Shown here piece after piece: positions 23,501-35,035 of a stretch of 64,000 nucleotides of DNA. The stretch is from Adiantum capillus-veneris. Its lineage: Eukaryota > Streptophyta > Polypodiopsida > Polypodiales > Pteridaceae. Positions within the stretch are counted from its first letter, which is position 1. The number at the start of each line of letters is the position of its first letter. Location of the stretch: NCBI GenBank assembly GCA_014529385.2, contig CM043958.1, positions 157,830,793-157,894,792 on the forward strand, read 5' to 3'. Both the position numbers and the translations under genes were made by a program. The notes below the pieces were generated by a model that ran no database searches, was not told where the DNA came from, and was given only the letters and a program-made list of their open reading frames with translations.

Positions 23501-25318
23501 TCAGAGCTAAGCACCCACTTTCATCATCCCATTGAGAAGAGACACACTCTCAACTCACCACACCAGGCTCTCACAAGGCAAGAGGGGCACCTCTACACCA
23601 AAACCCCCACGCTTCACCGTAGGCTGCAGCAACACATAGTTTCTTCTTCATAGCTGAATATCCTTCTTCACTCACGACCCCAAGCTGATAAAAGTTCATT
23701 TTTTCTTCCTATTTTTAAAGCACTTACTCACACTTTGAAGTCTCAACACTTCTATGTACAAAAACAATAAAACTATGTACCCCACACAACTGGCCCGCAT
23801 GTGTAGAGACAGCTGACACACACTGCTTTTGTACATTTTGTATAAGCATGCTTTATTTACATCCAAGAGGTCTAAGAGCACCAGAAAACATCTCACAAAG
23901 ACTTTGGGGTGGTCCGCACCATTTCGCCAAAACACGTCACAACGTCCTTTGAGAGGATGAGTCTGCAAATGTTGTAATTTGTCCTTCTTGTTTAAATGCA
24001 GACGTGCTATCTATAAAGAATGGAAACTTTACCCAGTGACCTCGAAGGTACCGCTAGTCCTTTTCCCTTATCAGTCTGACTCGCTGGCTGCTCAACACTG
24101 GTCCTATTTGACTAGTCTTTTCCTGCACTAGTGGTTGCTGAACTTTGCCCTGTTGTCTGGCTGATTCCATTAGTGGTATGGACAAGGGGTTGTTCTGACT
24201 GACCAGCTGAAGTTTGGTCTGTTGGAGTCTTTTCAGCAGTCACTGTTTTGACTTTACTTTCTAGCTGCCTGAGGAAAGCACTACTTTTGGCCAATGTAGT
24301 CTTCGGCCTTTTTGAACTGCCAGCCTCCTCTTGCGTGGCTTTCCTCTTTTGCCCAGTGATGGCTAACTGGTTATCTGGGGCTTTTTCATCTAATGACAAT
24401 TCCACATTGTTAGTTACTGGAAAGGGCTTTTCGCTCCAAGCCATCCTTACTTGGTCATGAGTATTCAGAGAAGTCGCCCAGTAAAGGAATTGCCAAACAT
24501 ACCAGGCTTTGAAAACATTTTGGGATTTCAACTTAGCAGTCTGCTAAAGTACATTATGTGACAGAATTTGACATAGGTTGATTGGAACTGTGGCATCCAA
24601 TCTTTTTGTTAGTAACATAGCAAACAATTTTTTTGACTCATAAGTTGGGTTGTTTTTTAGACTCACAGCTTCAGCTACAAAGCCGTAAGCAGTAGGAATG
24701 TCCAAACATGCTACTGGAACCCCTTGTATGCTGGCTTTGTGTTTCTTCTTGGCAGCCTCATCTTCTTTCAGCGCTGCACTGATCTATTTTGCTATTGCTA
24801 CAGCTGGCTTTGGCTCATTTGGCATTTTGAATGCAAAAGCAATGTTCTCAGGTGTTACCGACACCTTTCTACCATAGACCATAGCACTTCCATCCTCCAC
24901 ATTGAAAGTATCAAAAACATGTCTAATGATAGCTGTGTCAAACTCAATTCTTGTGGCTTGCACAACCACATGCAAGTCCCACAGTCGGAGTAACGCTTTG
25001 GTTTGCTTAATGAAAATACCGATGTATTTTACTGTGAGGAATAAGTGGAAGAGAAGCTTTTGCAGCAGCAATAAGTGCTTGGGTTTCCTCCACAGTTTCG
25101 TGCATTCTTTCCGATATTTTCTTCCTATCCGTACATCGTGAAGACGATGACTTAGTAGAGGAAGAAGAAGAAGGCTTACTTGAAGCTTCAAATCCGTATC
25201 CTGGTGTAGCTGGTAAAGATAGACAATAATCAGCAGTTTCCTCAGATGGAGAAGTTTGTGGTTGTAGTGATGAAACTTCAGAGCTTGGCGATGGTGAATG
25301 GATAATAGTAGGCAACAT
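20560..25318 (-). mobile_element. Extra coding region (ORF3) after integrase
   Basis: About 4.7 kb of minus-strand coding sequence between integrase and the 3' LTR, broken by frameshifts. It probably starts at the ATG at 25318. The N-terminal 100 residues are Ser/Pro-rich. Next comes a folded segment (about 25020-24540) with FDTAIIRHVFDTF and VSVTPENIAFAFKMPNE, which recalls plant transposon-associated domains of the type in which such a strand follows 'F/V-x-P'. Then follow a Gln/Ser/Lys-rich part (24531-24112), a coiled-coil part (about 22750-22264), an acidic Asp/Glu/Ser/Pro part (near 22200) and an alpha-helical part (21869-21174). No signal peptide or membrane segment was seen, so it is not an obvious envelope. 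Function unknown. Confidence 0.6.
22940..24060. mobile_element. Probable insertion inside ORF3
   Basis: The minus-strand coding character of ORF3 stops near 24060 and resumes near 22935. The 1.1 kb between is full of stops in all minus-strand frames and has a different base composition (A-rich on the plus strand). I could not define terminal repeats or a target duplication, so it may be a small non-autonomous element or simply a decayed segment. Confidence 0.35.
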
Positions 25319-25679
25319 CGTGCAGGAGATTTACGAGGAAAAATACCCAAGCGCCTTATTGTTATATGCCTCCGCGCCATAAAAGCTCCACTACTTACCG
25401 TTCCTAGAGTCCTGTGCACCGCAAATTACGTGGCACACATGCATTGGCTAATCCTCTCCATCTTCTGAAATGATTACCACTAATAGTCCAACTGACCCTT
25501 TTCTCCATAAAGGCTGTTATTGATTTCTACACTTTACTGATTCTGATACTACCATGGTGTTATAATACTGAGACTTTTCTGACCTTTTGACTGGTTCTGG
25601 GTTGTACATGGAAAAGGTTTAAAATAGCTTATTCTGGAATTTCCTGGTTCTGAATTCCCAGATTACCAGTACCCTTATT

Positions 25680-26815
25680 TCTGGAATTCTCTCTGTCTTT
25701 TGAATAATAAAGCTTGATTTTGGCCCCATTATATACCCTTGGCAACAATAATCCAGATAAATCTTTCAATCTAATTGTGCCATTGGAGAACACCCAATCC
25801 ACTTCATATGGACCTGCCTAAACTATTTTTAACTTTGGTTTCTTAGGGCCTAGCTTTGACTGATATAACAGAACCAAATTTCCTTTCTGAAGAGTCCCTT
25901 ACTCTGATTCGTCTGTCATGCCAGTGTTTCTTTCTTTGCTGAACAATTTCTTGTTCAGCATAGCCCTCTACCTTAACTCATCCAACTGTGTTAACTCCTC
26001 CAGTCTTTGCCTCATATTGTGATTAAAATCTAACCCATACTCGACTGCCATCCTAAGACTGGGTATGACAAATTCCATAGGCACAACAGCTTCGATGCCA
26101 TATACCATTCTAAATGATGTCAATCCCGTGGTGACCTTATAAGCTGTCCGATATGTCCATAGAGTTGTTTGAAGCTTCAAGTCCCATTGATGTGGCTCTT
26201 TCTGCACAATCTTAGTGAGAATAGTCTTGATAATCTTGTTACTTCTTTTGGCTTGCCCATTGTATCTAGGATAATATGGTGTGGATTTTCGATGCTTGTC
26301 TGAAAGCATATCCATGAGAATATTCATAGTGTCATTGATAAAATGCGTACCTGATCGGACACAATCTCCACGGGACATCCGTATCGATAAATAGTTTCAA
26401 ATAGAAACATAGCATTAGATTTTGCCGTGTTTTCGGAAAAAGCCGTAGCTTCTACCCATTTGGTCACATAACAAGTGGCCATCAATATATACCTATTCTT
26501 CCTTGGAGTAATTTTCTTGAAGAGACCCATAAAATCTAGAGCCCATTTCATAAAAACACCCAGTGGCTGAACCGGTGTGAGAGGAGTCATATCTGTTGTC
26601 GTGGGTCTTCCCATTCTTTGGCAAATATCACAAGTTTTACAAAAGCTTCTGACATCAGATATTAAAGTCTGCCACCATAAACCAGCCTTCAAAATATTTT
26701 TGGAAGTACTATCAATAGAAAAATGTCCTCCAGAATCCCCATCATGTGTCTCCGAAATGACTTGCATTCGTCCCTCCATAGGCACACATTTGCGAAGAAC
26801 CCCATCAACTCCCAA
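25680..26815 (-). mobile_element. Integrase of the Ty3 element
   Basis: Two overlapping frames (26815-26324 and 26378-25968) carry the parts in order: an H2C2 zinc-binding region ending CKTCDICQRMGRP; the catalytic core with ALDFMG (first Asp), EIVSDQ (second Asp) and NGQAKRSNKI, where the conserved Glu of NGQAERSN is Lys; and then a C-terminal module with AGPYEV near 25800 (GPY/F type). The Glu-to-Lys change should abolish strand transfer. A one-base shift near 26350 separates the two frames, and stops occur in the C-terminal module. Confidence 0.9.
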
Positions 26816-26953
26816 TCTGTAAAGTGATCCTCCAATGATGGTGAACTTCAGACTCTTAATAATCAGAGCCTTCTTCTTATTCTGAGTCCAGTTATCTGGA
26901 AATCCTCCTTTAGAAAGAAACTGATATACCTCATATAGTTCTGGATCAGTTGA

Positions 26954-28390
26954 TTATGCCGCTGTTAACTGGAATAGTTTTGCATCTACTGGCTCGTCTC
27001 TTAAAGATACCTCAGAGTATCCATCCGTACTCCTAGACAGGAAATCAGCACCACAATGGTTTTTGCCAGGCTTATGAAAGATACGAAATTCAAATTCCAT
27101 CAGGAATATCATCCAGCATATCAGTCTGCCTTGAATAATGACTTTATTGATCAGAAATAATAAAGCCTGATGATCCACATAAAATGAAATAGCTTGCCCA
27201 GCAAATAATGTCTGAATTTGGTAGCACTAAAAACCATCCCTAAGGCTTCTCTTTCAGGAGTTGTATACCCTTGTTCAGCCTGACTGAACCTGCGACTGGC
27301 AAAGTATACTGGATAATCGGTTCTACCTTCGGGTTGAGCCAGTATTGCTCCCATCGCCAGTCCTAAAGCATCGACATGTACGTGAAAAATAACGTCCCAA
27401 TTTGGTTGTCCAAGAACTGGCTTACTGATAATAGCATTCTTTAAATTCTGAAAACTCTCCTCACATTCATCTGTCCAACTGAACTTGATGGTCTTCTTTG
27501 TAAGTTCATACAAAGGTAATGCCTGGGAAGCAAACTTGTGCACAAATTGTCGATAAAAATTGATATATCCCAGAAAAGAGCTTAATTCTGACGGATTTCG
27601 AGGTGCCTTGGCCTGTTGGACACATTGGATCTTGTCATTGGCCATTTCTATACCATTCCTGGACACTACGTGTCTCAGTAGCTGTCCTTTCCAGACTAAA
27701 AAAAACAGATTTAAATGGATTTAAACAAATCCTCTTTTCCTGACAGCACTGGAAAACCATTTCAAGGAAAAGTAAATGCTTCTCCTCCATTGAATATATA
27801 GTAAAATCATCCATAAATATGGCTAGGAATCGGTGAAGAAATTCACTGAATATTTTCATCATACATCATTGAAAAGTGGCTGGTGGATTGCAAAGAGCAA
27901 ATGGCATTACTAGATACATGAATGCTCCCCACTCAGTAATGAAAGTGGTTTTACTCCGGTCTCCAGGAGAAATCTATAACTGGTTATAGCCACTATAACC
28001 ATCCATAAAGCTATACATCTCATATCCTGCAATTTCATCAATCAACATTTATGTAAATGGTAATGGAAATGGATCCTTAATTGTTTGAGCGTTCAACTTC
28101 CTATAATCCACACACACTCTGAGCTTTCCATTTTTCTTGGTTACCACCACAATAGAGAATAACCAGTCACTACTAGCTACTTCAGTAATGAACCCAGCTT
28201 TTAGAAGGTTATCAATCTCTTCCTTGACCTTCTTAGCATAATTTGGATTCATTTTGTATCGATGCAGTCGTACTGGTCTAGCATCTGGTTTCAATGGTAT
28301 TCGATGTTGACATACCTCTGGATCTACTCCTTTAAAATTGGTATATTCCCATGCAAACACATCCTTGTACTGCTGGAATATATGTCAAGC
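26954..28390 (-). mobile_element. Reverse transcriptase and RNase H of the Ty3 element
   Basis: The RT starts with DVFAWEYTNFKGVDPEVCQH-type sequence, then fingers/palm motifs: YKMNPNYAKKVKEEIDNLL, VVVTKKNGKLRVCVDYRKLN, a broken middle with TTFITEWGAFMYLVMPF (near 27900), and the active site AIFMDDFTIYS near 27820 (FMDD in place of the common YVDD/YMDD). RNase H (27490-26990) has VHVDALGLAMGAIL, ASRRFSQAEQGYTTPEREAL and the C-terminal KPGKNHCGADFLSR. Frame breaks occur near 28050, 27865, 27650 and 27170, so no full-length enzyme can be made. Confidence 0.93.
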
Positions 28391-28913
28391 CTTCTCTTTC
28401 ATCTTAGAATTCAGATGCTTGTTGACTTTGATCAATCTAGGATTTTCCTCAAAATCTAAATTCCATTTCTCTATTTCTTGGTCATCTGGAAGTAACCAGT
28501 TAGGCCCTCCGTCTTTTCTCTTGGTTGATTCTTGAGCGTAATCCCAGGATGGCCCTCTGATTTTTAAACTGAGATTCTGTTCCGAATTGCCATTCTGATT
28601 CTCAATAACTTCTTCCAAGTGTTCAGAATCCACTGGTATATTGGAATTAACTGGTTCTTCTTGTCTTCCAGTTAGCTGAATTGGCCTTTCTCCAAAGTTC
28701 TGCTCAGTGAACTGGTTTGGGAATTGCTTCTTTTGCTTTTCAGCCTGGTCTTTGTCCAGTAACACTGCGTTGAGATCTATCTCGGCTAATGGAAAAATAT
28801 TCATTGCTGCCAGCATTCTCTCAATTTTCTTCATCTTATACTTCTGGCAAAGCTCTTCAGGTCTCAGCTCCTTTTTTCAGCTTCTAGTGTTGTTCATCCG
28901 AATCTGAATTCTG

Positions 28914-29330
28914 TTAACTGGCACCTTGTATTGTCAGCGTCTGATTAGCATAGTCGTAAACAGCCTGTGCCGTTCGCAACCATGGGTGCCCTAATAGCAT
29001 TCCATATGCGCCTTGCACGTCTAATACAAGGAAGCTAGTTTTGAATTTTTCCTTGCCCACTCTTATTTGCATGCCTTCTATCATACCAGTTACTTGCACT
29101 ACCCAATGGTCCGCCATTCGAACTTTGCAGGTTTCAAATTTGTAATTCCCATCCTTTGCTAAAGAAGTGTCCCCAGGATGTTTACCCACCTGCTCCACCA
29201 TCTAGTATGACACCAGATAGTGGCTCCCACTATTTTCTAACTTTATAATCTACCTGGATCACTGGCACTTCATCATCTCTGACAGCAGCCAAGTTAACCG
29301 TTCTGGCTTCTGCCTCAGCCCTCCTTCGCT
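28914..29330 (-). mobile_element. Aspartic protease of the Ty3 element
   Basis: An active-site VILDGGAG (near 29213; DGGA in place of DTGA, a variant common in plant Ty3 elements) lies just before a frame break. It is followed by the 95-codon stretch 29201-28914, which ends with YGMLLGHPWLRTA, the C-terminal hydrophobic motif of retropepsins. The segment between protease and RT (28834-28385) is acidic and Asn/Gln-rich, without recognised motifs. Confidence 0.75.
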
Positions 29331-29499
29331 GTCTGATGAAATTTGCTGCTTCAGGAAAAGTTTTTCTAATGTCCTCTAACTCCACCATGAGTTTCTAAAT
29401 TCTGTCACAAATTTAGACATGAATTTCCTCCTTCTCATGATCGAAGTTACTCTCAGAACTTGAAGAATTGGTAGTATTTGCACAATACCATTCCTTTGT

Positions 29500-31379
29500 T
29501 CTAGTACTTTTAGCTCCCTTGTCAGTCCCCAATTCTTCCATCAATCCCTGAACTGTAGCCAACATGGTCTTATGTGTTCCAGACCTTGAGACTGATCTGG
29601 TTGTGCTTCCTTAGAAGAATTTGTTGGTATCTTCTGAATGACCCAAGCATCAGAATTCTCTGGCTGCTCTGGCAGCTTCTTGGCTAAATCCTATGTGATT
29701 TTCGCCGCCAATTCTCTCTGCTCCTGCCATTCATCAACCACCTTTTCTTTACCCTTGGCTTTCCATACCTCTCTCTGTTGAGCCCATTTGCTACTTTCAG
29801 GATTAACTGGTTTTGCTGGAATTTCTGGGATTTCTTCGATCATTACCCCTTTGTTGCGTGTAACCGCTCGTATAGGAACTGGTTCTGGGGCTTTCACCTT
29901 AGTAATCGTAGTAACAGGTGTTTTTGGACACTGAGTCGCAAAATGCCCATACTTGCCACAAGTATAGCAATTCACACTTCGACTCTGGAAATTACCACGA
30001 CCCCGGCCCCGGCCAGTTCCCCCTTGGTATCTGTCGCGTCCTGTACCAGCACCATTGATACCTAATTTCTCTTCTTGGGGTACACTGGTGGTCTCCACTT
30101 TTACAGGTTCGGCATTAGTAAATGCCACCACCGACAGATCTTCCCTTTCTTAAAATGATGAATGCGAATGCCACAGTTGTTCCATAGATGGCCGTAAGCT
30201 TTGCAGTAAGTACACATTGGACATTCATTGGAAACATGGTCTTTGGATTACACTTTGAACACCAGGTTTCCGCTCTTCTTACTGGTTGGCTGGTCTGGCT
30301 GATTTCAACAATCTGCCGGGCCATCTCATCAATCTTCCTAGACCAAGACCTGTCTTTGCTCCTCTCATCTGAGCTGCTTTCAAAACTACTAGAGGTCTTA
30401 CTGGAATCAAAGTTCTCTGTAGAAGTATTGCTATCATTGGACCTCTTCTTCTTATGACTTCTTTCCTTCTTAGCCTGTTGTTCCAGCTTCAGGGCTCGCT
30501 GCACCAGATCATTAAATATCTTTATTGGTGTAGGCACCTCCTGTTCCCTAAGCTTCTTACTAGGGAAACCATTTAAAAATCCATGCCCGCAACCGTTTTT
30601 CTGATGGTGGTTCCTGTAGCTGCCTAGTCAGTTCCTTGATTTTCTCAACATAGCTTCTTACTGATAATTTCCTTTGCTTTATCTTATCGAGTTCATAGAG
30701 GATATCCTCATCTCCTCTATTATCTGAATATTCCAGTCGGAAAGCATGAGTAGTTTGTTATATGATCTAAGTTGGCAAGCTGGTAATGGTAGTACCATTT
30801 CCTGGCTGCCTTCTTCAATGTATGAGGAAAGTATTCCCCCCAGTCATCTTCATTATTGTTTTTTAAATCAGCATATTGTTCAAAGGCTTGGATATGAACA
30901 TCCGGGTCATCTCTCTTCCCACCCTTAAATACTGGAAAAGAAATTTTCAATGAAGAGGTGTAATCATGTCGATCAGCATCATTTCGGCCTCTTTTCATCT
31001 TAGGAACCTGACTCCTTTTTGAAGATTTCTTGTAATGATCTGTATCTGCATCCCAGTCAATTTCTTCTGCAGTCTCAGTTTTTGTCTCTTCCTTGGCTTT
31101 TTTGTTGGAACTGTGGCAACTACCTTTACTTCCCTTGGCTCCTTCATCCCCATGTGTGGTCTGAGAACTCCTCGTCTTGCATTCTTTCCTCTCAACCCTT
31201 CTTCGTCTAGACTGACTAGAGTGCTGAGAGCTCTTAGCCTCATCAGCTTGACTGTGCTCCTCCGGAGCCTCAGTCTCAGTTCCCGGTTCAGTCTTAGAAT
31301 CAGAATCTCTTTCTGACTCCTCAGGGATAGGGTCAACGCGGTAGGATGGTTTTCGACCACGGCTGGTTTTGGGTGCCAT
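29500..31379 (-). mobile_element. Gag of the Ty3 element with two zinc knuckles
   Basis: Starts with ATG at 31379, about 80 bp inside the 5' LTR. The first 130 residues are a Glu/Ser/Lys/Arg-rich disordered region. The gag capsid-like segment follows (FPVFKGGKRDDPDVHIQAFE, then FPHTLKKAARKWYYHY near 30800), broken at 30720. The next frames carry a CSKCNPKT region, a first CCHC knuckle CTYCKAYGHLWNNC near 30180, an RG-rich stretch and a second CCHC knuckle CYTCGKYGHFATQC near 29950. Two knuckles fit an RNA-binding nucleocapsid. Confidence 0.88.
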
Positions 31380-31442
31380 ATCTTCAGCTAAGAATTCAAA
31401 CTGGGAGAAACGGTCTGGTCAATGAGCAAACAGCTCTAGCCA

Positions 31443-31458
31443 CCATGATCGCCAAAAT
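31443..31458 (-). other. Candidate primer-binding site
   Basis: Directly inside the 5' LTR the minus strand reads TTTTGGCGATCATGGT. The TGGCG start has the form of a tRNA 3'-CCA complement, offset by three bases from the LTR. I could not name the tRNA. Confidence 0.45.
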
Positions 31459-31943
31459 GGAATTGGAGCTGATCTCTTCAGATAGCTGATTCCAATGTTA
31501 GAATTTACAGCTACTGGAAGTCGTCAATTTAGTTAATGAGATTGAAATGGAGTATAGAAACTGAGCTGGAATAGTTATTGAACTGAATACTCTACTGGAA
31601 CTAGGAACAGACTGGAAAAGTATTTCAGATTTAGATTCAGAGTTTACAGATACAAGGTATTACAGACTGAAGCTTAATGACCACTGTATTAATGATTACA
31701 GAGTAGAGTTACAAGTGAAGAGATTTTCACTCACGACAGCTTTGAAGACTAGAACCAAAAGACTAGAAGTAATTAGTCAAAGAGTGCAAACATCCCAAAG
31801 TACAAGCCCGATTACAATGTAATGGGTCCTATTTATAGCTTCTTGAGGTTACTATGGTAACCGCCATGGTAATTATTGGTTGGTCCGCTGTTCGGCTTCC
31901 TGGAGATGATTCCCACCTGTTGAGACTATCTCCGCCGTCTACA
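31459..31943 (-). repeat. 5' LTR of the Ty3 element
   Basis: 485 bp, direct repeat of 19764-20256. The AGCTT duplication follows at 31944-31948. Confidence 0.93.
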
Positions 31944-31948
31944 AGCTT

Positions 31949-32347
31949 CCTGACAACATTAACCATTATTAAACCCATTAGAATTAAGAAGCAAGCCTAG
32001 CACGTCAACCAAAAAAGGGGGTAGGGAAATTGAGGAATTCTGGGACCCAAAGCTTATGGTCCGATTGACCAACATCCAACTCTAATTGTCATTGAGGCAG
32101 CAAAAGAATTACCACGTGAGCTTCATTTTTATCCTTGGCAGCAATATTCTTATATTTCCTCTTGATAAGGGAAGATGACAAACGAGGCAAGGTGAGTTAC
32201 AGCGTGTACATATACCATCAAAAGAAGCAATTAGTGAGAGTGAAAATGGAAACTTAGCCCATATTAAAATTGGGCGAGAGGAGAGAGAGGCCACATGATC
32301 TAGCATAGGAATCTTAATACATGATTAGGAGATGATAATCACCTCTA
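31949..32347. other. Flank of the Ty3 insertion, no gene seen
   Basis: This should continue the intron of the PRL1 pseudogene (minus strand). No upstream PRL1 exon is recognised. Confidence 0.35.
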
Positions 32348-32700
32348 ATGGCTTTGATACCATTTGTATGAAATAGGGAGGTTTAGAGAGTGTTGTTTTC
32401 ATGGTAATGACATGCTAATCACAAGCTTAATCACTAAAAGGAAATGAGAGCAGAGTGTAGACACAAAGTGATAAAACTAGATTGATTCAAATTGAGTACA
32501 AAGAGGCTCACTATATAGAGCTAGACTAGGCATCTCCTCTGGCATCATGGATGAAATCACAAAATGATAATCACTCAAAGGAAATGAGATTAGAGTGTAG
32601 ACACAAAATGATAACTAGATTGATTTAAATTGAGTACAAAAGGCTCAATCTATAGAACTAGACTAGTCATCTTTAGAGAGGAGAAGCTTGGAGCACTTCC
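32348..32700 (-). mobile_element. LTR remnant with initiator-tRNA primer site
   Basis: At 32349-32364 the minus strand reads AATGGTATCAAAGCCA, one base off the usual plant initiator-Met primer site (TGGTATCAGAGCCA). The sequence at 32365 starts TGTATGAAATAGGG, as expected for the outer edge of an adjacent LTR whose element would lie to the left. Within the LTR an imperfect repeat of about 105 bp occurs at 32427-32533 and 32571-32672. The body and the partner LTR are not present nearby. Confidence 0.55.
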
Positions 32701-32734
32701 CCTTGGATTTCCCTATTGATCGGATGATCCATGC

Positions 32735-34450
32735 TTGTCGTATGGGGCTTCTTACTCCGAGCCAATTGCATCTATGCATTCTCTGCACAAGAGGGAATCC
32801 AAGGAGGTACACGTTTTTAGGTTTTCCATAGGTACACCACCCCCAAGGTGGAACTATGTATTGGCTTTATCCATGATGATTTTTTGGTGTGCCAATGTGG
32901 CTTGGTTAGAGCATCAATGCTCTCCACAAAATTTCTTGAGTTGTTTTTCATACCAAAAAAATTGGCAAAAATTATCAACATCTTGTAAACATTTTTTTTT
33001 TGTGCTAGCCATGACCCTAATGCTAACCCTAGGTGCAATGGGTAAGCACAAGATGGTAGGCTAGCAAAAAGCTTTGTAGGAACTAAGAGAACCGCCAATG
33101 GCCAAGCAGCCTAGGCTTGATTCTAGAGATGAATTGCCAAGGAGAGGAGGTGCAATCAAGTGTGGAACCCTACAAGCTCTACAACCAAAAATTCACCACC
33201 AAGAGATGGATTGACGAGGAGGAGCTCCAAAAGCATGATGCAACCATCCTGTGGGCGTGCTTCAAAACACCTGTTGGTAAAGAGGTAATTGCCCAATTTT
33301 TGACCTCCACCACGTGGAGATTGCATGAAGTCCAAGAGGAAGTAGAGAAGATATGGGGGCTATTCAACATCTAGATTCACTCAAGTTAGAACCATGGGGT
33401 CTAGATATGCAAAGATCCTATTATGTGCTACACAACTTAGATGTCAAGGGCCGTGAAGAGCAAAACCCTAATACACCTAACCCACAACTCTCATTAATAG
33501 AAAATAACCTTCAAGGAACACATCACCAAAAAGCCTACTTGGAAAGATCTTAGATTTCAAGAGGTAGTCTTGCTGACGTACATGCACAAGAAACATTTTC
33601 ACCTTTGCCTACCTGACCATTTCACAAAGTGTAAGGTGCAATTGGCCAATAAATACACAACCCAACACCTGGATTAGACAGCCCTCACTTTTGACATGGG
33701 GGATAACCATGTACCATGACCTCCAGCAAGATGCCCATAGCATAGTGTTAACCAACAAGAGCAAGGCAAAAAGAAAAAAGAAGCAGTCTTGGCAAAATTT
33801 TTAACTAGAGTGGCCTATGCAACACTTGGCCAAGTAGATAGCCTACCACTACCAGTTGTGCCTCCAGTTCAATATTTTAGAATAAGACAAAGAAGAAATG
33901 CAAAGTTTGGGCCATCCTCTCACAAATTCCAAGTGTTTAAGAAGTGTTTAAAAAAGCCTATGAAGGGGTGGATAGCTAAAGGATCATGGAAGCCACAAGA
34001 CCCAAAACTAGGGCGATATGTGAAAGATTAAAGAAATTATTTGAATAAGGGTTTGGTAAGTGGTTACCAATAGGTGTAAATATAAATTCTTTCTCCCTCT
34101 CTCGCTCACATCAATCTCTTTGATCCAAGCAATCGGAGGAGGAAGACGAGGACCAAATGGCAACACACACTACATAAGATGAAGCATTACTGTCCACCAT
34201 GGTTGAATCACCTGTTGGTAGCCCTCCAAAACTATTTAGTAAAGGTGCTCATCAACCCATGGAAAGTGCCAAAGTATTTTCATTGTTCTATGAAGATGAT
34301 GCAAATGACAATGTTTCAAGCATGGAGGACAAACACTCAATTCTTTATAGTGAAAATTCACCACCACCATGACACCACCTACAAGCTTCCACACCCTCAT
34401 GGCCAAATACAAAAATGAAAAGGATGATGATTCTTCAAAAGAGGAATCCA
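32735..34450 (+). mobile_element. Decayed gag-like region, first part
   Basis: Plus-strand coding-like sequence with breaks. The open stretch 33117-33374 contains RWIDEEELQKHDATILWACF and STTWRLHEVQEEVEKIWGLF. The stretch 33789-34031 contains LTRVAYATLGQVDSLPLP and then a basic tail. The second motif parallels GPMLTRISYRALGMIDKLPP at 2850-2890, so the two regions belong to related elements. I see no zinc knuckle. Probably the gag part of the element whose pol remnants lie at 37736-40400. Confidence 0.5.
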
Positions 34451-35035
34451 AAGGTAAATACTTTTAGGATTAATGGGTTACTAAGTAGTGTTTAGAGTGA
34501 TGTACTTAATGAAGAGAGATATAACACACAAGAGAGAGAGGGAGAGTAGACAAGAGAGAAAGAGAGCATACAAAAGATATACATGGTTCACCCAACTGTG
34601 GGCTATATCCATGGGAAAGTATCCACTCAATGGTACACTTCAAAGTTGAAGTTTTTTACAAAGAGATTAGAAGCCCTTAATGGTCGTCTTGCCTGATTCT
34701 CTCTCTAGCTTGCACTTCTTGCTACTTCTTGCATGTGTAGAAGAGGCGTCCTTTTATAGATTCCATGGAGCCTCTATGGGCTTCCCTTTCACATGAGGTT
34801 GGCCTCCCATGTGTAGACATGCCCACCCTAAACTGGCCACTAGCCATGTGTCTACCTCTACTAGCCATTTTTCGGCCACCGTCCGACCATGTGTCTACCT
34901 CTCCCAACCATTTTTTTGCCACCGTTCGACCTAGATACTTTGGCAAATAGGAATATTTTGGCGATTGATTTTTGGTTTTTTGATGAGTGATTTTTCTCAT
35001 GCATGATGGCTTCTCTCCATAATGGGAGGCCTTAC
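34451..35035. mobile_element. LTR-like insertion in the gag-like region
   Basis: The gag-like coding character is interrupted here by about 580 bp that contain a GA-rich tract (34530-34575), a direct repeat of CATGTGTCTACCTCT (34844 and 34889) and an end ...GGAGGCCTTACA. It resembles a solo LTR, but no convincing target duplication was found. Confidence 0.35.

Larger units (their letters stand above)
19764..31943 (-). mobile_element. Ty3/gypsy LTR retrotransposon with extra 3' ORF
   Basis: Complete structure on the minus strand: 5' LTR 31943-31459, gag, protease, RT-RNase H, integrase, a long extra coding region, a polypurine tract and 3' LTR 20256-19764. Both LTRs start TGTAGACG and end CCAATTCCA in element orientation. 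The 5 bp on each side are AGCTT (19759-19763 and 31944-31948), a target-site duplication. The order PR-RT-RH-IN defines Ty3/gypsy. The two LTRs differ at roughly 35-40 sites by eye plus several small indels, so it is an old insertion. Many frameshifts and stops are present, and the third catalytic residue of integrase is changed. No chromodomain was seen. A further insertion of about 1.1 kb seems to interrupt the extra ORF. Confidence 0.93.

Noticed and set aside
20560-25318. ORF3 of the Ty3 element as a retroviral-type envelope
   Set aside because: No signal peptide, transmembrane segment or Cys-rich ectodomain could be seen.
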